Position numbers and translations under genes: made by a program. From contig CM054181.1 in assembly GCA_028829895.1 (NCBI GenBank), positions 17,722,001-17,786,000 of the forward strand: a stretch of DNA of 64,000 bases, in the 5' to 3' direction. This document shows, in pieces, positions 1 through 64,000 of the stretch (positions are counted from its first letter, which is position 1; each line of letters starts with the position of its first letter). The notes under the pieces were generated by a model that had not been told where the DNA came from, ran no database searches, and saw only the letters and a list, made by a program, of their open reading frames with translations. This DNA comes from Sinotaia quadrata. Lineage: Eukaryota; Mollusca; Gastropoda; Architaenioglossa; Viviparidae.

Positions 1-84
1 CTCTATATTTCATATAATTAAAATTGTAAGAAATGAACCCCGTTTGTTATACGAAGAAAAATATACAGATTTTAAAAAAGATCG

Positions 85-345
85 TTATTTATCCATCCAT
101 CACATTGTGAAAAAAATATACAGATGAGAGAAATCCATATATTAGTCCATTCATCCATCAACCCACTAATAATGAAGACAAATATACAGACTTAGAGAAA
201 CGTTCATCCATTCATCCATCAACCCACTGATAATGAAGACAAATACACAGAATTAGAGAAACGTTCATCCATTCATCCATCAACCCACTGATAATGAAGA
301 CAAACACACAGAGAAACGTTCATCCATTCATTAGTTTATCTCCAT
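85..345. repeat. ~61-bp tandem repeat
   Basis: About four units containing CATTCATCCATCAACCCACT and a purine-rich half ending GAGAAACGTT. Spacing is 61 bp, with the last unit shortened to about 55 bp. Non-coding. Confidence 0.85.
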
Positions 346-483
346 CATCTCTGCATCTATCCATCATGCAGGAACACACTTTTTCCATTTACTTATCGTA
401 TTACTGAATACATTTACAAATAAAGGCAAGGCACGGTAACTTAACAATCTTCTCTTCTCTGGCTTCCAATCTCTCACTCTGCT

Positions 484-496
484 ACACACACACACA

Positions 497-562
<66 letters not shown>
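484..562. repeat. (CA)n microsatellite
   Basis: About 39 CA dinucleotides with one CATA interruption near 502. Open frames over it are CV/VC-type repeat artefacts. Confidence 0.98.
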
Positions 563-565
<3 letters not shown>

Positions 566-1704
566 TCACATTAACAGTAATCTTAAGTCCAAATTGAGTT
601 CTCTTTCTTCCCACGAAGCTAAGCGATACCATTCGATCACAGAAAGATGCGTGTGGGGAAAGAGCATTTAAGGTCGATATGGTAAAATTCTGACCTGAAC
701 ATTTCAGGTTAGCGATAGGGAGATGAAAACTTAATAACCAAGATAGGAGATAATAATAATAAAGGTCATAGATGGACCAGCACAAGTACGACAATGCAAC
801 CATGCCATTTGACAGTCGTAAAAATAAACGATTTAGGAACAAATGTCTGGAAGAAACCATGCCAGGTTTGGCGGCTCTTCCTTGATGTCGAAACTTCGTT
901 ACGTCATTTGCATAGATTACATGTCGTCATCGCACGGTGACGTCATTCAATGGATGCAACGCGTTTCGTTCTCCCGATCAGAGAAAGTCTGGGGCCTTGA
1001 CCTCCTGATCAGTAGAAATAAAAGGTCTTAGTTGTGAGAGTTAGTCGAGAGCGTGTCATGTTGCGAACATGATTCATGGACACATTGGATACAAAAGTCT
1101 TAGTTTGGTAACTATCACAGTTCGTGGCTGAAAAAAAGTGAAAGAAAATAACCAAATAACAAAGTGCGTCTCTGAAACAGGACGAAAACCACGGTCCGGT
1201 TCATTATCACAGGTCAATATTATGCATGGACAAAGTCTTATAAGAGTTGATTGTCTTTTAAATCGTAAACGCTGTCAAGACCGGGTCATTGCATAAAGTG
1301 GTTAACCGTCTAAAGACTAGACCACTTAGTCTCATCACCCGGAGACTTATTATCTCTCTAGTGTGACGTATAGCGGTCCAAATTAAATGAAAGCAAGAAA
1401 AATAAAATATTTGATTTATTCTTGGTCTAGGACATAATTTGGTTTGCAAGTCAGAAAGTCGAAGAACACCGTCATTGCAAGTACGTGCCTGCCATGTCAG
1501 CACATCTAACAAGAGACTTGGATTTACTGGAACTTCATAATATAGAATATTCATAATGTGGTAATATAGTCATTTACTATTTTTTGCTGAGCTAGACAAC
1601 TAGGCAATAGCCGCTAACTGCTAGATACCTATGCATGACTCACGTGATGTTTCAGTTGTTAAAACTGAATATGGTCATCCTGGATCAGTCCGAAATGGGC
1701 AGTT
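563..1704. other. 3' flank, no gene recognised
   Basis: Unique-looking AT-rich DNA. A 98-codon minus-strand frame (1258-1554) has no recognisable motif and reads as chance. Confidence 0.5.
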
Positions 1705-1832
1705 AAGGTTTACATTTGCAGTTTCGGCTAATGTCAAGCTGAACAGTACCTTTGAAATCTCGGCTAGCATCGAGCTGAATAGTACCTTCGCAGACTCGGC
1801 TAACATTACCTTGACAGTCTCGGTGTAATGTC
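1705..1832. repeat. 36-bp tandem repeat, about 3.5 units
   Basis: Units carry TCGGCTAACATNNNNCTGAA followed by AGTACCTT, spaced 36 bp. Plus-strand translation shows a 12-residue periodicity (SANVKLNSTFEI, SASIELNSTFAD), which comes from the repeat and is not evidence of a gene. Confidence 0.75.
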
Positions 1833-2129
1833 ATACTGACCTGGTTGTTGCGGTCACCGCATAACGTTTGGCTTGAACTACTCTACAGATGAACGTTTTT
1901 TCTACATTCTTAATCATACAACTTCGATTGCTTAACGCAGTCAGATATTTCCTACATCATTTTGTCCCAATGAAATTTGTAGAACATCTTCAGCTAACTT
2001 GAAAGTTTTGTGGTGTGTAAACATCAACTGCAGTAAACATCCTTACATATTATTTTATTTTAATTTGTCAAAATATCATGTTATTAGCATGAAAGCTGTT
2101 TAGATATTTCAGTTAAAATCTATATATTT
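1833..2129. other. No feature seen
   Basis: AT-rich flank without repeats, coding signal or RNA gene. Confidence 0.5.
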
Positions 2130-2412
2130 AAACTTGTTGGTAAAAGAACCTCCTATAAAACTATACAATTAACCTTGTTGGGAAAACAACCCCGTTTAAA
2201 CCTATACAGCTAACCTTGTTGGAAAAAGAACCCATTTTAGACTTATATAGTTAACTTTGTTGGAAAAAGAACCCATTTTTAAACCTATATAGTTAACTTT
2301 GTTGGAAAAAGAACCCATTTTAGACCTATATAGTTAACTTTGTTGGAAAAAGAACCCATTTTTAGACCTATATAGTTAACTTTGCTGGAAAAAGAACCCA
2401 TTTTTAGACCTA
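2130..2412. repeat. ~41-bp tandem repeat, about 7 units
   Basis: The unit core is TTAACTTTGTTGGAAAAAGA followed by ACCCATTTTTAGACCTATATAG. Copies are cleaner toward 2412, suggesting recent expansion at that end. It lies about 460 bp beyond the rapsyn stop. Confidence 0.9.
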
Positions 2413-2871
2413 ATTTTCAAGAAATAAAATGTGTAGCCTATTTGCAAAGTGACGTCAACACAGTTTCACTTGACATTAAAACAATGCAAATTATTATTAT
2501 TTTTTAAATGCGATTATACTGATAAAGAAAATAGCTGGTTAAATCCATCTGAATTTAATATAAGAACATCTCAGCAAACACAGAACAGCATGAAGTCATG
2601 TACTGATGTTTGGAATGGGAATTAGAATGAACGTTGAACCGGACACTTAAAAAAAATCCAACACAATAACTGTATATATTACTTATTGGTAAAAGAGAAA
2701 TAACTTAACCTTTTGCAAAATTGACAATCGAAAAGAAAAGCCTGAGAGAGAGAGAAAGAAAAAAGTAGTGATTGTAGATTAGAGGGTGAACAATGTTATG
2801 ACGAAAGTAGTCGGTCGGAAGAGCGGATGAAATTTTTTGTCGTCATTCTGACGTCACACCGACGCTCGGTG
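2413..2871. other. Immediate 3' flank of rapsyn
   Basis: Holds a short GA-rich tract near 2744-2765 and probably the 3' UTR of the minus-strand gene. No firm terminator or poly(A) signal identified. Confidence 0.4.
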
Positions 2872-58388
<55,517 letters not shown>

Positions 58389-58640
58389 GGTTCTTGTGTT
58401 GCACGTGTTAGGGGAAATCCGGTGGCCTTACCCTATCGGTTGTACCATAGGGTTAAGATCAGCGGCTTGCAGATATAGTTTCCGCTTCTTGTCTTTCGAA
58501 TGGGGGAAGGTTCTGTTCGTTGCTAGAAGTCTTCGTTTGTTTCTTGCCTTTTTGTGTGTCCTCCGAAGGTTCTCTAGCGGTGATAAAAGGGGAAATTATT
58601 TAAAAGAAACAATAGAGACATAAGGGTTAGTAAGCTTAAT
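58389..58640 (-). promoter_or_regulatory. 5' flank / probable 5' UTR of rapsyn
   Basis: This stretch just upstream of the ATG is less AT-rich than the rest of the flank. A CACGTG E-box lies at 58402-58407, only 14 bp above the start, so it may sit in the 5' UTR rather than act as a promoter element. Vertebrate rapsyn transcription is known to use E-box factors in muscle. No TATA box or initiator can be placed with confidence. Confidence 0.25.
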
Positions 58641-59379
58641 GTATGCGAGGCAATTAAATAGTGAATTTTTTTTTTAAACCACAAAAACGAATTTTCTCGA
58701 TTTCAAACTACTTCCATAAAAAATATAAATTTAATACGTCTTATGAAACTCTCGTGATAATTTTCAAATAAATCATTTTTCTAATTACTAAATTAATACA
58801 TACACTTAATGAATTGCACCACAGATTGAAGCTATCAAATGAGCAAAACTGCAAAAACAAAAGTATACAAATAAAAAACAGGACCCCTTTAACAACAAGA
58901 AACAAAATAAAAAGAAAGACAAATTATATATATATATAAACTTGTAATAAAGGAAATTCGGTAAGAGTAAAATAATGTTCTGAAGCATTAAAAACTACTG
59001 TTTGTTTGAATAATGGTGAAATGAAACGCAGGTATCAATTAAACAATTCTTTGAGTGACTATTACAGATTATTGAGTCTTGTAATTATGAATGACTGATA
59101 ATTATGCATGGAATTGAATACTATTCCTGATTAGATTAATGATAATTATATAAGTATAGATCATGCACTTTTGTAACTATATTACTGTTGCTTATTTATT
59201 AGTTATTAATAGGAATCGTTATTAACCTGCTTTTCGGTATTTATTGCGATCTCTGAAAATTTTCGTATGTGGATTTTACTTTTCGTTGAGAACGTGAACA
59301 TTACTTTTTTCGATTAACAGCGTGTATCCTGAACCGTTCTTTTTGTGGATTTCTCTTTTCATTGTGAACTGTGAACTGT
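58641..59379. other. 5' flank, AT-rich, no gene recognised
   Basis: Only A/T-rich unique sequence seen. Confidence 0.4.
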
Positions 59380-59705
59380 GGTATTAATTTTTCACTGCGA
59401 ACTCTGAGATTTTGTCTGTGTTAAATTTTTCATTGCGAACCTGAGACTTTACGTCTGGGATGTTTATATTTCATTGCGTGCATGAGACTTTACGGCTGTG
59501 TTATTTATATTTCATTGCGTGCTTGAGACTTTACGTCTGTGGTATTTATATTTCATTGCGTGCTTGAGACTTTACGTCTGTGGTATTTATATTTCATTGC
59601 GTACATGAGACTTTATGTCTGTGATATTTATATTTCATTGCGTGCTTGAGACTTTACGTCTATGGTATTTTATTTCATTGCGTACATGAGACTTTACGTC
59701 TGTGA
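59380..59705. repeat. ~41-bp minisatellite, about 8 units
   Basis: The unit is TATTTCATTGCGTGCTTGAG then ACTTTACGTCTGTGGTATTTA. Confidence 0.95.
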
Positions 59706-60011
59706 CTTTCGCTCGTCATTGAGCATCCTCAGAATTTTCATGAGTGGTTTTCAGTTTTTACCGGGCACCTGAGTAGCGTAGCTAAGTTTTTTATTTAATC
59801 TCCTTCTCTTTCTTTTCTCTTTGCACTTTCTACAATAAAATCTAGATTTCACTAATTTCATGCCAAGTCTGGACTTACCACTCATCAGATCCGAATACAC
59901 AATCAGAAGTTAGTCTAATAATTGCACGAGTCTTGAAAACAATACGGATTAAGAAAATGCCCTCTTATTCTCTCTCGATCCCACACTCCTGTAAAGTTCT
60001 TGTTTAAATAA

Positions 60012-60107
60012 TGTCACTCACTCACTCACTCACTCACTCACTCACTCACTCACTCACTCACTCACTCACTCACTCACTCACTCACTCACTCACTCACTCA
60101 CTCACTC
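60012..60107. repeat. (TCAC)n tetranucleotide microsatellite
   Basis: About 24 perfect units. Confidence 0.98.
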
Positions 60108-60604
60108 TCAGGCCGGCCTAATGCCAAAGTCCTCACAAGACGCCATTCATTCCTAGTTCAGTCCGTTCCTCTTGTTGAAGGGAAGGGCGGAAGATTAGGA
60201 TACATATTTGGTTTATTATTATTTACCACCCCTTACATTCCATAGGGATGGGACGGGCCCAAAATACACCTTTCTGGCTGATCAGCCTTACTGGTATATA
60301 CATATTATTTGCACAGACGTGGCAGACTGATACATTATAGCTAGAATTATACTATTTGCATAGAAGTGACAGACTGACAAAATGTAAATGTAGAAAAAAA
60401 TCATAAGTTAGACTGCAGTTAGCATAAGAAAGAATTATAATTTGACAATTGCCTCTGGCAGATAGTATAATTCCGTATATAAAAATAAGTCAGTACATGA
60501 CACTAATCATTGGGTACTATTCCAATAAATTCACCAAGTTGGCACGTCATGCTTGTCAAAGAATACAATTCCTATTGCCAGGAATATAAATTTCCAACAC
60601 TATT
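60108..60604. other. 5' flank spacer
   Basis: Unique sequence with GC-balanced parts at 60105-60300. No gene recognised. Confidence 0.35.
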
Positions 60605-60800
60605 CTATATCCACTAGATTTACATGGTACACAATTCATGACGTGACGTCATATTATTACTAAATCCACTAGATTTACATAGTACACAATTCATAAGATG
60701 ACGTCATATTATCACTAAATCCATTAGATTTACATGGTACACAATTCATGACGTGACGTCATATTATTACTAAATCCACTAGATTTACATAGTACACAAC
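60605..60800. repeat. 55-bp tandem repeat with CRE-type palindromes, 3.5 units
   Basis: The unit is CCACTAGATTTACATGGTAC then ACAATTCATGACGTGACGTCATATTATTACTAAAT. Each full unit contains TGACGTCA, the perfect CREB/ATF palindrome. The unit starts are at 60611, 60666, 60721 and 60776. Confidence 0.95.
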
Positions 60801-60831
60801 AAGATTTCAGTTCCTAATGTATTTGATTTAT

Positions 60832-61115
60832 TTACCTCAAACTCTCTGCACTCAAACTACCTCAAACTTTCTGCCTCAAACTACCTCAAACTCTCTGCAC
60901 TCAAACTACCTCAAACTTTCTGCCTCAAACTACCTCAAACTCTCTGCCTCAAACTCTCTGCACTCAAACTACCTCAAACTTTCTGCCTCAAACTACCTCA
61001 AACTCTCTGCCTCAAACTACCTCAAACTCTCTGCACTCAAACTACCTCAAACTCTCTGCACTCAAACTACCTCAACTCTCTGCCTCAACCTACCTCAAAC
61101 GCTCTGCCTTAATTA
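60832..61115. repeat. CTCAAACTACCTCAAACTCTCTGC repeat
   Basis: Irregular 17-36-bp units of CTCAAACTACCTCAAACTCT plus CTGC(A). The plus frame is open across it (153 codons, NYLKLSASN-type), an artefact. Confidence 0.94.
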
Positions 61116-61230
61116 TGTTTCGATAAAACGCCGAATTGCTACCCAAACTGATTCTGATAACAAATATAACTTCAACACGTATGGTCAGGATATCGATATT
61201 GTACACTCACTACTACTAATGATATCATTG

Positions 61231-62411
61231 AAGACAAAGATCTATTATTCAACTGAAACCATTACTTCAAATTACTAACATGACAAAGATCTATTATTCA
61301 ACTGAAACCATTACTTCAAATTACTAACATGACAAAGATCTATTATTCAACTGAAACCATTACTTCAAATTACTAACATGACAAAGATCTATTATTCAAC
61401 TGAAACCATTACTTCAAATTACTAACATGACAAAGATCTATTATTCAACTGAAACCATTACTTCAAATTACTAACATGACAAAGATCTATTATTCAACTG
61501 AAACCATTACTTCAAATTACTAACATGACAAAGATCTATTATTCAACTGAAACCATTACTTCAAATTACTAACATGACAAAGATCTATTATTCAACAGAA
61601 ACCATTACTTCAAATTACTAACATGACAAAGATCTATTATTCAACAGAAACCATTACTTCAAATTACTAACATGACAAAGATCTATTATTCAACTGAAAC
61701 CATTACTTCAAATTACTAACATGACAAAGATCTATTATTCAACTGAAACCATTACTTCAAATTACTAACATGACAAAGATCTATTATTCAACAGAAACCA
61801 TTACTTCAAATTACTAACATGACAAAGATCTATTATTCAACTGAAACCATTACTTCAAATTACTAACATGACAAAGATCTATTATTCAACTGAAACCATT
61901 ACTTCAAATTACTAACATGACAAAGATCTATTATTCAACAGAAACCATTACTTCAAATTACTAACATGACAAAGATCTATTATTCAACAGAAACCATTAC
62001 TTCAAATTACTAACATGACAAAGATCTATTATTCAACTGAAACCATTACTTCAAATTACTAACATGACAAAGATCTATTATTCAACAGAAACCATTACTT
62101 CAAATTACTAACATGACAAAGATCTATTATTCAACTGAAACCATTACTTCAAATTACTAACATGACAAAGATCTATTATTCAACAGAAACCATTACTTCA
62201 AATTACTAACAAGACAAAGATCTATTATTCAACTGAAACCATTACTTCAAATTACTAACATGACAAAGATCTATTATTCAACTGAAACCATTACTTCAAA
62301 TTACTAACATGACAAAGATCTATTATTCAACTGAAACCATTACTTCAAATTACTAACATGACAAAGATCTATTATTCAACAGAAACCATTACTTCAAATT
62401 ACTAACATGAC
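61231..62411. repeat. 49-bp minisatellite, 24 units
   Basis: The unit is TGACAAAGATCTATTATTCA then ACTGAAACCATTACTTCAAATTACTAACA. Units are almost perfect except for a two-state site (CAACTG or CAACAG). From 61231 the states read T x7, A, A, T, T, A, T, T, A, A, T, A, T, A, T, T, T, A. Confidence 0.98.
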
Positions 62412-62595
62412 TAGAATGACTCGAAGATAACTCATTGAAGTATATTTCTGGGGCAGAGTTGAAGAAAATAATCTGTTCAGATTAGCCAAGGTATAAGTGA
62501 ATGAAATAGTATTCAAGAAGATACTTAACTGTTCCCAGTGCTGCAGGGCGGATTCATTATATGATTAAACCTATTATAAAATACACATCAATTTG
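62412..62595. other. 5' flank spacer
   Basis: Nothing recognised. Confidence 0.4.
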
Positions 62596-62775
62596 GGTTT
62601 GTTGAAGATAATAATTTAAATCTATCATAAAATGTAGGTCTTGTTGGATTCTTTGCAGACAGGGTATAAATCTATCATAAGATGTACGTCTTGTTGGATT
62701 CTTTGCAGACAGGATATAAATCTATCATGAAATTTACTTCTATAAGGATTCATTGAAGATAACATATAAACCTAT
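62596..62775. repeat. ~57-bp tandem repeat, 3 units
   Basis: Units share AAATCTATCATAAAATGTAG then GTCTTGTTGGATTCTTTGCAGACAGG. Confidence 0.88.
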
Positions 62776-62789
62776 TGTGACACAACGGA

Positions 62790-64000
62790 ACCCTAGTTAA
62801 TAGCTGTGAAGATTATTATTATTAATCATCTATAACTATTACAAGTGATGAGAATCTTACTTTAAGTTATTAATAATTCTTCAGATTACATCTCTCATCT
62901 CTCACTTGGCGGATATGCGGGCAGTGCAAATGTTTTCTCTCTTCCACAACATTAAAGACATTTACTGTCACACAATATTTCCATAGGTAGAAAACGTCTT
63001 ACCCAAAGAGAAGGTAAATCCGTCTCTAATCTCTATTTAACGAGCCCCCTTCCACCCACTCTCTCCCCAACATATAGTTTCAGTATGTGTGAGGTCAATA
63101 AATTTAACAATCCAAGTACAATGAAAAGATTATTTGACATCAACCACATTCAAATAGTTTCAATATTTATACAGCATAACGTTCTAGCACATAATTCAAC
63201 AGATAAGTCTCAATATAAATCACAGGGTAATTTCTTATCAGAAATGGAGTTATAGAGATTATAGCAATAATAGTTTGTATATAACCTTGTCAAGATGATG
63301 GCATAATAGTATTTTGCGTGCTTCGTAAGAGTCTCAATTTTATTGTTTACAATAGAATTTTCAGTTCTTCATGTGTATCTCTTGTCTGCTATAGAACACT
63401 TATTGAGAGAAGAGCAGCTCATCAGTGTTCTATAGCAAAGATTAATCTGGGTGCTCCTTCAATGTATTAGTTTCTTCCAGTAGAACAACAATGTAGCAAC
63501 TTCCAGTTACTTCCTGGTACCAGAAATTCCATGTTGTAGTCAAGCAGATTTTGCCATCATACATCTAATCTTACATTATTATACATCTAACCTTACATCT
63601 ATCATACATCTAACCTTAACATTATTATACTTCTAACCTTACATATCATACATCTAACTTTACATTATTATACGTCTAACCTTACATTATTATACATCTA
63701 ACCTTACATCTATCATACATCTATCCTTACATTATTATACATCTAACCTTACATCTATCAGACATCTAACCTTACATTATCATACATCTAACCTTACACT
63801 ACACACTGGGCTAGAGACTTCTTGAATCTACCACAGTCATAGTGGCTTATAAATCAATGAACAGAAAAATTCTGGTAAAAAACAAATGGCTGCTTCTCCC
63901 TTATAAAATATATCAGGGAACAAATGCTAAGCCTTCCAGTTTATCATCCCTAACCCTATACTTTCTTACAATCACGTCTCAACTTACAGTTTCCTGCAAC
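62790..64000 (-). mobile_element. Dispersed ~1.1-kb repeat, copy B (cut by window end)
   Basis: The reverse complement of 4797-5862. Examples are GTTGCAGGAAACTGTAAGTT at the very end (complement of 64000-63981), GGGTGGAAGGGGGCTCGTTA near 63050 and GCCCGCATATCCGCC near 62905-62925. It contains its own ~25-bp minisatellite (ACATCTAACCTTACATTATT) at 63555-63800 that copy A lacks. Whether the element continues beyond the window cannot be seen. Confidence 0.75.

Noticed and set aside
1258..1554. 98-codon minus frame downstream of rapsyn
   Set aside because: No recognisable domain and an AT-rich codon pattern like its surroundings; length is within chance expectation.
61231..62411. Regular repeats considered as a CRISPR array
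   Set aside because: Units are contiguous with no variable spacers, there are no cas genes, and the host is eukaryotic.

Overview
The window looks like AT-rich animal (metazoan) chromosomal DNA. Its genes have introns, it is crowded with tandem repeats, and it carries decayed copies of eukaryotic transposons. I favour a lophotrochozoan, probably a mollusc, from the general character of the sequence and its retrotransposon family; that is inference, and no species marker is present.

One gene organises almost the whole window. On the minus strand, eight exons between 58388 (start) and 2872 (stop) join through consensus GT-AG junctions. They give an unbroken 435-residue protein that I recognise as rapsyn, the 43-kDa acetylcholine-receptor-associated scaffold. 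It has an MG myristoylation start, a chain of TPR helices, the short 'coiled-coil' segment and a C-terminal C3H2C3 RING-H2 domain. Every junction phase fits and no stop interrupts the reading. The introns are about 1.8, 3.0, 31.0, 2.4, 8.8, 4.3 and 3.0 kb.

Layout: 1-2871 is the 3' flank. 2872-5961 holds exon 8 and intron 7, with a 43-bp minisatellite and one copy of a dispersed repeat. 5962-10485 holds exons 7 and 6, with a long array beside the exon 7 acceptor and a decayed non-LTR retrotransposon. 10486-19440 is intron 5 and exon 5, with many arrays and a hAT-type MITE. 19441-21929 is intron 4 and exon 4. 21930-52889 is the 31-kb intron 3, made largely of minisatellites, microsatellites and AT-rich DNA with a tRNA-like SINE remnant. 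52890-58388 holds exons 3, 2 and 1, with a second retrotransposon copy and arrays touching two splice donors. 58389-64000 is the 5' flank, with a 24-copy 49-bp array and, at the window edge, an inverted copy of the dispersed repeat seen at 4.8-5.86 kb.

The most unusual signal is how the minisatellites relate to the splice sites. The array in intron 2 is built from a unit that spans the exon 2/intron 2 junction itself. The array in intron 1 repeats the sequence around the exon 1 donor, giving four extra GTAAGG donor-like sites. A third array ends just upstream of the exon 7 acceptor. No second protein-coding gene could be supported; most other open frames are repeat arrays or chance.
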